64,000 bases of DNA from Terriglobia bacterium (GTDB taxonomy: Bacteria; Acidobacteriota; Terriglobia; Bryobacterales; Bryobacteraceae): positions 1 through 64,000 of the forward strand of contig JANYDS010000012.1 in the NCBI GenBank assembly GCA_025363475.1, written 5' to 3'. Shown here in pieces: positions 34,287 to 42,643 of this stretch. The position numbers and the translations under genes are program-made. How positions within the stretch are numbered: the stretch's first letter is position 1; every line of letters starts with the position of its first letter. A model generated the notes under the pieces. The model saw only the letters and a program-made list of their open reading frames with translations, was not told the DNA's origin and made no database searches.

Positions 34287-37092
34287 TGCGGATGTTTTCC
34301 CGAATCGCAGCCGCGCAGCCCGCGCAGACGCTGGGTAATTCCGGAACTGCACCTGTATCCAGGGTAAATTTCCAGCACCGTTCGCACTTGATTCCCTCGG
34401 CTTTAAAGATGGAACAGGTTATGCCTTCTTTTTCGTTGCCGTGCAGTTCGACGGCCGAGACGATGAACAGGGCAGGAAGATCGGCTGCATATTGGGTGAG
34501 CAGCGGCATGAGTTCGGGGCCTGCGGTCAGCACCACTTTCGCTTCGAGCGAGGCACCGATGAACTTGTTCTGTCGCGCCGTTTCGAGGCTCTTCAGGACT
34601 TCGTCGCGCACGGCGATGAGCCTGGTCCAGTTCTCCATACGACCGCGCATTGCGGCGCCGATTCCGACGGTTAGTTCGGCTGCTTCCGGGAAGTATGCGG
34701 TGTGGACGCTGCCGGTCTGGCCCAAATGTCCCCAGACCTCTTCCATCGTGAAGCTGAGCAGGGGGGCCAGCAAACGCACCAGCGCCAGGGAAACGCGGTA
34801 GAGGGCGGTTTGCGCACTGCGGCGCGCGGTCGATTTTGTCGCTGACGTGTAGAGACGGTCTTTCAGAACATCGAAGTAAACCGAACTGAGTTCGATAGCC
34901 GCGAAATCATACACTGCCCGATAAACCTTATGGAACGCAAACTCTTCGTACGATGCCAGAGACTTCGTTACCAGATCCTCGGTCTTCAGAAGAATCCACT
35001 GGTCGATTTCGAGCAGTTCCCCGCCCTGCACGCTTTCCGTTTCCGGATTGAAGTCGTGGATGTTGCCGAGCGCGTACCGGAATGTATTGCGCAGTTTGCG
35101 GTAGGCTTCGGAAAGGCGGGTGAGGATGACGGGCGAGATGCGAACATCCTCTGTGAAATCGACCGACGCGGACCAGAGGCGCAACAGGTCGGCACCATAA
35201 TCCTTAATGATTTCTTCCGGCGCGATCACGTTGCCCAGAGACTTGTGCATGGCATGGCCGTTGCCATCGAGCGCCCAGCCGTGCGTGGCGGTGGCGCGGT
35301 AAGGCGCGCCACCGTTGAGGCCCACACCAATCAGCAGAGAGCTTTGGAACCAGCCGCGGTATTGATCGCCGCCTTCAAGATACATATCCGCCGGCCAGCT
35401 AAGACCGTAGCGCTCGTTGAGCACAGCAAGATGGCTGGAACCGGAGTCAAACCAGACGTCGAGAATGTCGTTCTCTTTGGCGAATTCTTCTGAGCCGCAC
35501 ATCGCGCACTTCGTCCCGGCAGGCACCAGTTCGGCGGCTGTTTTCTCGTACCAGATATCGGCTGAATGCTGTTCAAAAAGATCGATTACGCCGTGGAGCA
35601 CTTTGCTGTCAGTCATGGGTTCGCGACATGCGCCGCAGTAGAAGACCACGATGGGTACGCCCCAGACGCGCTGGCGTGAAATACACCAGTCCGGGCGGCT
35701 GGAAACCATGTTGGCAATGCGGTCGTCACCCCAGGCCGGCATCCAGTTCACGTTGTGGATGGCTTCGAGGGCACGCTGGCGCAGGTTGTGATTATCCATG
35801 CCGATGAACCACTGTTCGGTGGCACGGTAAATGGTGGCGTTATGGCAGCGCCAGCAGTGGGGATAGGAATGGTTGATCTGCTCCACGGCCAGCAGTGCGC
35901 CGCGCTCTTTCAGAATTTCAATGACGAGGGGATTGCCTTCCCAAACTGTTTTGCCGAGTAACTGTTCAGGCACGCCTCCTGTTGCGCCTTCGGCCTGGTA
36001 GAAGCGGCCAGCGGGGTCCACCGGACAGTAGACGGCAAGGCCGTATTGCATACCGACGACGTAATCTTCCTGACCGTGGCCGGGAGCGGTGTGGACTGCG
36101 CCTGTACCCTGTTCCAGAGTTACGTGATCGCCCAGAACTCCGAGGGATTCGCGGTCGATAAAGGGATGTTTGAAGACCGCGCGGTCGAGCTTGTGACCGG
36201 CGAAGCGGGCGATAACCTGCGGATCAGGCCAGTTGCAGTTCTTCGCCGTTGCCGCGACTAAATCGGAAGCGACGATGTAGACGTGGCCATCGATATCAAC
36301 TGCCGAGTACTCATATTTCGGATTGAAAGCGATGCCGAGATTGGCGGGAAGCGTCCAGGGTGTGGTGGTCCAGATGAGGCCGAAAACACGTTTACTGGCG
36401 AGTGCAGGGTCGAGATTCGCGGCGTCTGAAACGAGGGGAAATTCCACCCACACGGAAGGACTTTTATGGTCCGCATATTCGACTTCGGCTTCGGCCAGAG
36501 CGGTCTTGCAATGGATACACCAGTTTACCGGCTTCAGCCCTTTGTAGGCGTAGCCCTGTTCGAGAAAATTGACGAAAGCACGGGCAATGGTGGCTTGGTA
36601 TTCGGGCTTCATCGTGAGGTAGGGATCGTCCCAGCGGCCCAACACGCCGAGGCGTTTGAAATCTTCGCGCTGCAGGTTGATCCATTTTTCAGCGTATTTG
36701 CGGCAGGCGCGGCGAATGGAGGCGACCGGCATCTGCGCCTTTTTGGGCCCCAGTTCCTGATCAACTTTGTGCTCGATGGGGAGGCCGTGGCAATCCCAGC
36801 CGGGGACGTAGGGCGAATCGTACCCTGCCATGGTTTTCGACTTCACGATGAAGTCTTTGACGATTTTGTTGAACGCGGTGCCGAGGTGAATGCGGCCATT
36901 CGCATATGGCGGGCCGTCATGCAGAATGTAAACGGGTTTTCCTGAGCGGGAGGCCCGGACCTGGGCATAGAGGTCATCCTGCGCCCAGCGGGCGAGCATT
37001 TTCGGCTCAGCCTGGGCGAGGTTGGCCTTCATGGAAAAACTCGTGCGAGGCAGATTTACGGTCTGCTTCAGATCCACATCAGCAAGATTCAT
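34279..37092 (-). CDS. ileS: Isoleucyl-tRNA synthetase
   Basis: A 937-residue class I synthetase. HIGH-type motif PYANGRIHLGTAFNK, the editing domain (TTTPWTLPANLGIAF, GTGAVHTAPGHGQED), the KMSKS loop as AMHKSLGN, and a C-terminal zinc finger CERCWKFT...CAGC. The replacement of the first residues of KMSKS is a variant, not a loss, since the second Lys and Ser are kept. First gene of the operon with lspA, lgt and pyrD. Confidence 0.95.
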   Translation of the reverse strand: MNLADVDLKQTVNLPRTSFSMKANLAQAEPKMLARWAQDDLYAQVRASRSGKPVYILHDGPPYANGRIHLGTAFNKIVKDFIVKSKTMAGYDSPYVPGWDCHGLPIEHKVDQELGPKKAQMPVASIRRACRKYAEKWINLQREDFKRLGVLGRWDDPYLTMKPEYQATIARAFVNFLEQGYAYKGLKPVNWCIHCKTALAEAEVEYADHKSPSVWVEFPLVSDAANLDPALASKRVFGLIWTTTPWTLPANLGIAFNPKYEYSAVDIDGHVYIVASDLVAATAKNCNWPDPQVIARFAGHKLDRAVFKHPFIDRESLGVLGDHVTLEQGTGAVHTAPGHGQEDYVVGMQYGLAVYCPVDPAGRFYQAEGATGGVPEQLLGKTVWEGNPLVIEILKERGALLAVEQINHSYPHCWRCHNATIYRATEQWFIGMDNHNLRQRALEAIHNVNWMPAWGDDRIANMVSSRPDWCISRQRVWGVPIVVFYCGACREPMTDSKVLHGVIDLFEQHSADIWYEKTAAELVPAGTKCAMCGSEEFAKENDILDVWFDSGSSHLAVLNERYGLSWPADMYLEGGDQYRGWFQSSLLIGVGLNGGAPYRATATHGWALDGNGHAMHKSLGNVIAPEEIIKDYGADLLRLWSASVDFTEDVRISPVILTRLSEAYRKLRNTFRYALGNIHDFNPETESVQGGELLEIDQWILLKTEDLVTKSLASYEEFAFHKVYRAVYDFAAIELSSVYFDVLKDRLYTSATKSTARRSAQTALYRVSLALVRLLAPLLSFTMEEVWGHLGQTGSVHTAYFPEAAELTVGIGAAMRGRMENWTRLIAVRDEVLKSLETARQNKFIGASLEAKVVLTAGPELMPLLTQYAADLPALFIVSAVELHGNEKEGITCSIFKAEGIKCERCWKFTLDTGAVPELPSVCAGCAAAIRENIRNA

Positions 37093-37182
37093 TTAGGGGT
37101 GCCTTCATTATACGAAGGACCGCCGGAGGGCCTGTGCGAAGTGCTGCGCATTCGAGGGAAATGGTAGCATCAGAGCATCCGG

Positions 37183-37444
37183 ATGCCAACGATTTGTTCG
37201 TTTTATGGAATCGCAATCCGAATGTTTTTTTAACGACCATTCGCCGCCCCACTTTCACGCCCGTTATGGCGAATTTGAGGCCACAATTGACATTGCGTCA
37301 TTGTCCGTGAGGGAAGGAGAATTGCCGCGACGAGCTTTGGTGCTGGTGGGCGACTGGGGGTTACTCCACAGGGTGGAGTTGTTGGAAAACTGTCGGCTTT
37401 GCCGCGAAAAAATCCAACCGGGAAAGATTGAGCCCCTGGCATAG
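37183..37444 (+). pseudogene. DUF4160 protein, frameshifted at a T7 run
   Basis: From the ATG at 37183 the frame reads MPTICSFYGIAIRMFF and then hits TAA after seven T (37225-37231). With one T less it continues NDHSPPHFHARYGEFEATID to 37444, the classic DUF4160 sequence with conserved HSPPHFHARYGE. So either the gene is frameshifted, or slippage on the T run restores it, or the base is a sequencing error. An internal ATG (37205) would give a 79-aa form without the start of the domain. DUF4160 genes commonly pair with DUF2442, as here (37462). Confidence 0.75.
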
Positions 37445-37461
37445 AAGGGAGAGTCCGTGAA

Positions 37462-37707
37462 ATGTATTGGGACGTTATCGAGGTGAGGCCAGAACCCGGA
37501 TTTAGCTTGTTCGTTCGCTTCAAGGACGGATTATGCGGACACGTGCAGTTAGCACGGGAGGAACTGACCGGCGTACTTGCGCCGCTGATGGACGTGGATT
37601 TCTTTGAGCGCGTTTTTGTGGCTCAGGGTGCGGTCACATGGCCCGGCGAGATTGACCTGGCGCCCGATGCAATGCACGCTGATATTGCGTCTCGCAAGGA
37701 ACATTAG
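37462..37707 (+). CDS. DUF2442 domain protein
   Basis: An 81-residue protein (MYWDVIEVRPEPGFSLFVRF) with the family features: strand pair ending GLCGHVQLA, the LTGVLAPLMDVDFFERV region, and AVTWPGEIDLAPDAMH. The ribosome binding site GGGAGAG stands eight bases before the ATG. DUF2442 and DUF4160 genes often form a pair thought to be toxin-antitoxin-like; no activity has been shown to my knowledge. Here the partner is frameshifted. Confidence 0.78.
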   Translation: MYWDVIEVRPEPGFSLFVRFKDGLCGHVQLAREELTGVLAPLMDVDFFERVFVAQGAVTWPGEIDLAPDAMHADIASRKEH

Positions 37708-37751
37708 TTTAAAAAGGAATCGGGTTACCCAAGACCGTCCTGGCAATGTTT

Positions 37752-38045
37752 TCAAAACGGAACATCGTCGTCGGTGAGCGGTGGATAGGTTTTTGAGTCA
37801 AGCTCAGCCAAACCTTTCATTATGGTATCCAGCGCAGCATCGACGCCCAGAGCTTTTGATCGCGCCATGCCGAACAAGTCCTCCAAGGTCTTGCAGGACT
37901 CAGCACTAGCCTCCAATACATGCTGCGCGAGTCGTCCGTTGTTCGCTGATTCAACTATTTCGCTATTCTGATCTTGGATCTCGATGACGTAGTCGGTTAG
38001 CTTGCGCTGGTAATTATCGTCCCGGCAGGTAACAGTTTTTATCAC
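37752..38045 (-). CDS. Hypothetical protein ending in an SSB-like acidic tip
   Basis: A 97-residue, mostly helical protein (MIKTVTCRDDNYQRKLTDYV). It ends LTDDDVPF, nearly the same as the DDDIPF tip by which single-stranded DNA-binding protein recruits repair and replication proteins. The rest shows no OB-fold and no family I recognise. It is the last gene of a minus-strand group with the 27-aa ORF, the frameshifted helical gene and the small membrane protein. The group could be a phage-derived or defence relic. Confidence 0.5.
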   Translation of the reverse strand: MIKTVTCRDDNYQRKLTDYVIEIQDQNSEIVESANNGRLAQHVLEASAESCKTLEDLFGMARSKALGVDAALDTIMKGLAELDSKTYPPLTDDDVPF

Positions 38046-38090
38046 GACTGTGGATTCCGGAAACGAAACCGGAAAGCAGTCCTCCTCGGC

Positions 38091-38174
38091 TCATTTTTGC
38101 CAGTCAAGGAGACCTTTGGCGGAAAGGACTTGGAGTCTTTTCACCAACTGCCAAATGCGATCCATGGCGGTCAT
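38091..38174 (-). CDS. Very small ORF, 27 aa
   Basis: MTAMDRIWQLVKRLQVLSAK and seven more residues. Starts ATG overlapping the stop of the upstream frame (ATGA), with GGAGATTAGAGC before it. Amphipathic helix. It may be a real small gene or the remnant of a larger one. Confidence 0.35.
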   Translation of the reverse strand: MTAMDRIWQLVKRLQVLSAKGLLDWQK

Positions 38175-38482
38175 GCTCTAATCTCCTCTTTTAGCGACAT
38201 CAAAACAACGTTGATATTTTCGATTTCCATCGACAGTACTCCGTTCATTCGTGCAATCCCCACGGGGTCGGTCTTCGACTCCAGCGCCTGTTCAACCTTG
38301 CGCTCAATACCCCTGATTTGGCTTAGTTAGGCTGCGGGTAATGGCGGTCTTATTTTCGGGTGAAAGGTTCAGGTGTTCTTCGCGCAGCGACATCAGCGCA
38401 GTTTTCAGCGCCGCATAGCGTCAGGAAGAATATCCCAGGCACCTTGTCGATGAAGCCGCCGAATTTCTTCCATGGTCGCCAT
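38171..38482 (-). pseudogene. Helical protein gene broken by two frameshifts
   Basis: Three frames join into one coherent helical protein of about 104 residues: MATMEEIRRLHRQGAWDILP, then ALKTALMSLREEHLNLSPEN plus KTAITRSL, then QIRGIERKVEQALESKTDPV and ending VLMSLKEEIRA. The breaks fall near 38427 and near 38330. The similarity of LMSLREEH and LMSLKEEI suggests an internal repeat. No family is recognised. Translational coupling with the 27-aa ORF indicates an old operon. Confidence 0.5.
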
Positions 38483-38522
38483 AGCCGATGCGAAGTCAAA
38501 TAGAGCGCTTGCCGCCATCAAG

Positions 38523-38780
38523 CTACGCTTCATTGCCAAGGCCCGCGTCGCCAGTTTGCTCCGCAGCACTCTTGGCTTTCCCTACCGCCCATAACGTAAA
38601 ACAAAACCCGATTATTGAGACGACAAGTCCCGCGACGCTTGCAATGTCTCCAAAATATTTGGTTATGAATACGGACACGGTCAGCTGTCGGAGTGTACCA
38701 AAAGACCCTCCCGGGCCGCAGTTGCCAAAATCGGGAACGCCTACCAGCACGCCGGAACATGCCGTGTGGCTGTTCACCAA
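38523..38780 (-). CDS. Small membrane protein, hypothetical
   Basis: Up to 85 residues, with one clear transmembrane helix (DIASVAGLVVSIIGFCFTLW) followed by a basic AVGKAKSAAEQ. The first 35 residues are unlike a coding start, so a GTG near VSVFITKYFG may be the real one. The pattern resembles small membrane proteins found in accessory regions, but no function is known. Confidence 0.45.
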   Translation of the reverse strand: MVNSHTACSGVLVGVPDFGNCGPGGSFGTLRQLTVSVFITKYFGDIASVAGLVVSIIGFCFTLWAVGKAKSAAEQTGDAGLGNEA

Positions 38781-38863
38781 AAATAAGGTATTGTGTTCTT
38801 AGCTATCAGGTCGAAAGCTGACTGCCCCAATTAAGTGCAAAGAGCCGTGTGGTTGGATGAGAT

Positions 38864-38937
38864 TGGCAGGGAGATAGGGATTCGAACCCCAATACGCAGA
38901 ACCAGAATCTGCAGTCCTACCGTTGAACGATCTCCCT
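38864..38937 (-). tRNA. tRNA-Gln (anticodon CTG)
   Basis: Minus strand, 74 bases with encoded CCA. Acceptor AGGGAGA pairs with TCTCCCT; the D arm contains GTTCAACGGTAGGAC; anticodon stem GCAGA/TCTGC with loop TTCTGGT gives anticodon CTG for Gln; T arm GGGGTTCGAACCCC. It lies downstream of the methyltransferase gene and borders a small accessory patch. Confidence 0.92.
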
Positions 38938-38985
38938 GCAAGGAGTGGACACGGATATCTACATCTTACAACGGATACCCGGATC

Positions 38986-40437
38986 TTACAACTTGCGGCC
39001 GATGATGGCGTAGTCGAGACCGCCGAAAAAGCGTTCACGGAACTTTTCGGGTAGTTCGGTCAGTTCCGGCCATTGATCTACGGCTGGTGCCAGCTTGTGA
39101 ACCACCATCCCGCCCATGCCCGATTCTTCCATATAAAACGCCACCAGCGGATGCGGCACGGGCCGGGTATGGGTGGGGTCCAGATAAAAGTAGCTGGCGA
39201 AAATGGCGAGACACTCGGGATTTGGTGTTTCAATCGCGAGTACCCCGCCCCGCCGTAGTTTTGCCGCGCAAAGACGGATCATTTCCGGCAATATCGCCGG
39301 TTCCAGATGTTCCACGACCTGGGAACTGAAGATGGCGTCGAATTCCCCGTCAGGCAGGGTTGCGAGGTAAGGGAACAGGTCCGCTGTTTCGGCGTTCAGG
39401 CCTTTACCGCGGCACTGTTTTACGGATTCGTCGCTGAGGTCTATGCCCCGTGCATTCACGCCCAATTCGCGCATTAGCTCCAGAAATTCGCCGCGACCGC
39501 AGCCGATATCGAGAACATCGTGGCGGTCAGAGAAGTAAGGCCGGTAAATTTCCAGGCTGCGGCGGATCTCTTCTTCCGAGCCGCGAAAACGATACGCGAA
39601 ACGTGTGTAGTCAACCGCTGCAGCGTCCGCCATACCGCTGAGCGGAATGGCTGCCGGGACTGGTGCAGGAGTAGTTGCCGCCTGTTGGGGCGCACGCATA
39701 CGAATAATCCTCAGCTCATCATGGATCAGCCGGTCATATTCGGCACGGATTTTCTCGAGATCGGTCCAGAGCCGTTTCTGTATGTCGATTGTGGAACGGT
39801 CAATTGCATTAAGATAATCGGTGTGCTGCGCCTTGACGATTTCACGGAAGTTTGACTCCATCAACGATGACCGGTGCTGGAACGCCCCCTGCAAATCGGC
39901 TGCGTTGCGCAGGAACTGAATTTCGTTGGCGGCTACTTTGCGTTCCCATTCCACGCGCCATTCACTCCAGTGAATCCGGATGTCCTTGAGCTCGCGCGTT
40001 TCAGCACGAAGGTCACGGGCTTCGGCACGCAAGGGTTCCAATTCGGCGCGTGTCGATTGCAGTTCCGAGTTGGCCTGACTGGCGAGTGAGACCAACGCGT
40101 GGTTGTGCTCATTAAGCGCTTCCAGTACCGCTTCGAGGGCGGAAACCATCTCGCGGTTGTAGGCTACCTGATCACGAACGAACCACTGCAACCCACGCGC
40201 GACCAGGGTCTTGATCTTCTGAATGATTGAATTGGCAAGGCCGCCCGAACGCGGGTTCACGCTGCCGATGGCTGCGATCTTGGCCTGAGCGGCGTCGCGC
40301 GCATGAACCACGGGCATCAGGTCGGCAACGGGAACACGGATATTCCCGGTTTCGCCGTCGCCTGGCTGGGGATAACGGGTCCGCACGCGGTCGCGGACGG
40401 CCTGAATGATGGCGTTTAGCTCGCCGATTTCGTCCAT
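38986..40437 (-). CDS. Class I SAM methyltransferase with N-terminal coiled coil
   Basis: A 483-residue protein. Residues about 100-245 are strongly coiled-coil (NSELQSTRAELEPLRAEARD, KVAANEIQFLRNAAD). The C-terminal domain is a Rossmann methyltransferase with DVLDIGCGRGEFLELM for SAM, ARGIDLSDESVKQC and the FDAIFSSQVVEHLEP motif. The fusion resembles polysaccharide-terminating methyltransferases in which the coiled coil sets chain length, so O-antigen or capsule capping is a reasonable guess. Overlaps queF by 22 bases. Confidence 0.75.
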   Translation of the reverse strand: MDEIGELNAIIQAVRDRVRTRYPQPGDGETGNIRVPVADLMPVVHARDAAQAKIAAIGSVNPRSGGLANSIIQKIKTLVARGLQWFVRDQVAYNREMVSALEAVLEALNEHNHALVSLASQANSELQSTRAELEPLRAEARDLRAETRELKDIRIHWSEWRVEWERKVAANEIQFLRNAADLQGAFQHRSSLMESNFREIVKAQHTDYLNAIDRSTIDIQKRLWTDLEKIRAEYDRLIHDELRIIRMRAPQQAATTPAPVPAAIPLSGMADAAAVDYTRFAYRFRGSEEEIRRSLEIYRPYFSDRHDVLDIGCGRGEFLELMRELGVNARGIDLSDESVKQCRGKGLNAETADLFPYLATLPDGEFDAIFSSQVVEHLEPAILPEMIRLCAAKLRRGGVLAIETPNPECLAIFASYFYLDPTHTRPVPHPLVAFYMEESGMGGMVVHKLAPAVDQWPELTELPEKFRERFFGGLDYAIIGRKL

Positions 40438-40808
40438 TGCGCCACCATTCGCGAGCCGAGGCCGCCGCGCGGGGTAAAGTCGCCCGTCACGGTCACGCTT
40501 GCCGGCTGGCAGGCTTTCACGATATCGCGCAAAAAGCAGTTGACCAGGTTTTCCTGAAAGATGCCCAGGTCACGATAGGCCAGAGTGTACATTTTGAGCG
40601 ACTTCAGTTCGAGGCACAGCTGATCCGGCACGTAGCGGATGGTGATAGTGCCGAAATCGGGGAGGCCGGTTTTGGGACAGACGGACGTGAACTCGGGTAT
40701 GGAAATCTCAATTTCGTAGTTGGGAAATTGATTCGGCCAGGTATCGATTGCGGGAAGCGGAGCATCGATTCCTGATGTAGCGTGAGTCTCGGTATAACCG
40801 GTGCTCAT
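40416..40808 (-). CDS. queF: NADPH-dependent 7-cyano-7-deazaguanine (preQ0) reductase
   Basis: A 130-residue short-type QueF that reduces preQ0 to preQ1 in queuosine synthesis. Catalytic Cys lies in PEFTSVCPKTGLPDFGTI and the Glu-containing ELKSLKMY is the substrate motif; DFTPRGG near the end is also conserved. It overlaps the upstream LOR/SDH gene by four bases (ATGA) and the downstream methyltransferase by 22. No other queuosine gene is in the window. Confidence 0.93.
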   Translation of the reverse strand: MSTGYTETHATSGIDAPLPAIDTWPNQFPNYEIEISIPEFTSVCPKTGLPDFGTITIRYVPDQLCLELKSLKMYTLAYRDLGIFQENLVNCFLRDIVKACQPASVTVTGDFTPRGGLGSRMVAQWTKSAS

Positions 40809-42025
40809 TTGGTTTTCGGCTCCAGTTCACGGGAGAGCAGGTCGAGAAAAAGACCGACGTCGGTTACCACGCCAACAGCTTGGCCGGTGCCACGGTCACT
40901 GACCTTGGTAGCGACGGCGGGATTGATATCCACGCATACGATGCGGACCCAGCTTGGCAGCATGTTGCCCGTCGCGATCGAGTGCAGCATTGAGCCCAGG
41001 CACAGCACCAGGCCAGCCGGCTTCAGCACGGCCGCATAGGCATCCTGCGCGGCGTTCATATCGGTGATGGTGTCAGGCAGCGGACCATCGTCACGCAGGC
41101 TGCCGGCAAGAACGAAGGGGATGTTGTTCTTCACGCATTCGTACATCACCCCCGTTTTCAAACGTCCGCTTTCGACGGCACCCTTGACGCCGCCTGCGTG
41201 ATTCACGGCATTGATGGCACGCATGTGATTGCGGTGGCCGTGCTCGGCCTGACGACCGTCTTCCATACGCACGCCGAGCGAGGTTCCGAAGAGCGCGGAT
41301 TCAATATCGTGAACGCCCAAGGCATTGCCAGCCAGCAGCGCGTCAACCCAGTGGTCTCGGATCAGCTTCGAGAGCCCGACTGCGCCACCCGTGTGAATAA
41401 CAACCGGTCCGGCAACGGCCACAATTGTCTTGCCTTGTTCTTTCGCCTGACGTGCCAGCGCGGCTGTTTGCCGAACGGCAGTTTCCACCTGGCGTTCGGA
41501 GGAAATTTCATTCGACATGAAGGCGAATGCCAGCCGGTCACGCTCTTTCGCTTCCGGGGTAACGCGGATTCCGCCCATGCCGGTAACGACATAATCGCCA
41601 GCCTTTAAATCGCGCAGGCGGCGACACCAGGCTTCTTTGCCGCGCACGGCCACCATCGCGTCCATACGCTGGCTCTGTACTTCCACCCATTCACCGGCGA
41701 TGCGGATGTGCGTATGGTGGTTGCTGGTTGAATAGAAATCTTCCGGCGCGCACTGGTCACGCTCGACAAGACCCAGAACGGCATCGCCCGATTCGGCAGG
41801 GGAGCAGCCCAGCACCAGAAGCTGCGCGAGAACGTGATCCATCTGCGTGCGCGAATCGGCCTGGAGGCGCAAGCGCAGGTAGGACGGGTCGCCATTAGTG
41901 CGCCCGATGCGGAACTGCTCTACTTCGAAACGCCCCTGTGATTCGACAACTTTATCGAAGATCTGCTCCATCACGTGGGAGTCGATGAGGTGGCCTTCGG
42001 CTTGTACAACTTCTTCAAATTGCAT
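40805..42025 (-). CDS. LOR/SDH family protein, ornithine cyclodeaminase-like (TIGR00300 type)
   Basis: A 406-residue protein. N-terminal LOR/SDH domain (EGHLIDSHVMEQIFDKVVES) and a C-terminal Rossmann-like part with VAVAGPVVIHTGGAVGLSKL, GNALGVHDIESALFGTSLGV and CVDINPAVATKVSDRG. The family includes the archaeal ornithine cyclodeaminase and the C-terminal half of cyanobacterial AgrE/ArgZ, which turn ornithine into proline and ammonia with NAD. First gene of the operon with queF and the methyltransferase. Confidence 0.8.
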   Translation of the reverse strand: MQFEEVVQAEGHLIDSHVMEQIFDKVVESQGRFEVEQFRIGRTNGDPSYLRLRLQADSRTQMDHVLAQLLVLGCSPAESGDAVLGLVERDQCAPEDFYSTSNHHTHIRIAGEWVEVQSQRMDAMVAVRGKEAWCRRLRDLKAGDYVVTGMGGIRVTPEAKERDRLAFAFMSNEISSERQVETAVRQTAALARQAKEQGKTIVAVAGPVVIHTGGAVGLSKLIRDHWVDALLAGNALGVHDIESALFGTSLGVRMEDGRQAEHGHRNHMRAINAVNHAGGVKGAVESGRLKTGVMYECVKNNIPFVLAGSLRDDGPLPDTITDMNAAQDAYAAVLKPAGLVLCLGSMLHSIATGNMLPSWVRIVCVDINPAVATKVSDRGTGQAVGVVTDVGLFLDLLSRELEPKTK

Positions 42026-42121
42026 GGAAGTACCAGTTTACTTCGCCGCGCGTTCGCCCGCTTAATGTGCCGCAGAACTCAGGAAAGCATAAACAAGGCT
42101 GTTTTTTATACATTTCCCTGC

Positions 42122-42150
42122 TTTACAAGCCTTACGGCGTTACGTATGAT
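42122..42150 (+). promoter_or_regulatory. Sigma70-type promoter of the HU gene
   Basis: TTTACA (42122-42127), a 17-base spacer and TATGAT (42145-42150). Transcription would start near 42157, leaving a leader of about 130 bases that contains the 21-base tandem repeats. Confidence 0.6.
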
Positions 42151-42216
42151 GAAGACGACTCGTGAACAGATATCGTCGGGAGCCTAATAAACAAAGGGGT
42201 TGCGCGCAGGTACTGA

Positions 42217-42255
42217 AGTACGGGGACAAGTTTTTGGAGTACGGGGACAAGTTTT
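42217..42255 (+). repeat. Two 21-base tandem repeats in the HU leader
   Basis: AGTACGGGGACAAGTTTT occurs at 42217-42234 and again at 42238-42255, period 21. A degenerate half-unit (AGTTCGGG) follows. They lie between the promoter and the HU start codon. Confidence 0.8.
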
Positions 42256-42286
42256 GAAAGTTCGGGAAAAGGAAACGGGAGGCTTG

Positions 42287-42619
42287 ATGGCAACACAGAG
42301 AATGACGCAGACGCAGCTGGTGCGGGCACTGGCTGAGGCAGGGGAAGTTTCGAATAAACAGTCGCGGGCGATCCTGGACGCACTGGGCGGTCTGGCCGTG
42401 AGTGAAGTGAAGAAGAACGGGGTCTTTGTTCTGCCGGGGATTGGCAGACTGGTCCGTGTGGATCGTGCGGCGCGCCTCGGTCGCAACCCGGCGACGGGCG
42501 AATCGATTAAGATTCCGGCCAAGAAAGTGGTGAAGTTCCGCGTGGCGAAAGCCGCGAAGGATGCCATTGTTCCGCCCAAGGCAGCCAAAGACGCGAAAGT
42601 AGCGAAAGCCAAAAAGTAG
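42287..42619 (+). CDS. HU-family DNA-binding protein with Lys/Ala tail
   Basis: A 110-residue nucleoid protein (MATQRMTQTQLVRALAEAGE). The fold follows the HU/IHF pattern: helix pair, then GVFVLPGIGRLVRVDRAARL, with the DNA-arm motif GRNPATGESIKIPAKKVVKF. A Lys/Ala tail (PPKAAKDAKVAKAKK) of the histone-H1 type extends it beyond bacterial HU. The start at 42287 is preferred over the longer frame from 42200, whose first 29 residues are encoded by the repeats and match nothing. It is followed by a strong terminator. Confidence 0.9.
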   Translation: MATQRMTQTQLVRALAEAGEVSNKQSRAILDALGGLAVSEVKKNGVFVLPGIGRLVRVDRAARLGRNPATGESIKIPAKKVVKFRVAKAAKDAIVPPKAAKDAKVAKAKK

Positions 42620-42643
42620 AAATACAGACAGCGACTACGAAAC

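Noticed and set aside
38799..39038. Minus-strand frame covering the tRNA gene
   Set aside because: Lies across tRNA-Gln and has no similarity.
42026..42121. Possible preQ1 riboswitch before the operon that contains queF
   Set aside because: I looked for the short pseudoknot pattern upstream of 42025 and before queF; neither the stem nor the A-rich tail is present.
42200..42286. N-terminal extension of HU by 29 residues
   Set aside because: These codons are the 21-base tandem repeats; the HU domain starts at 42287.
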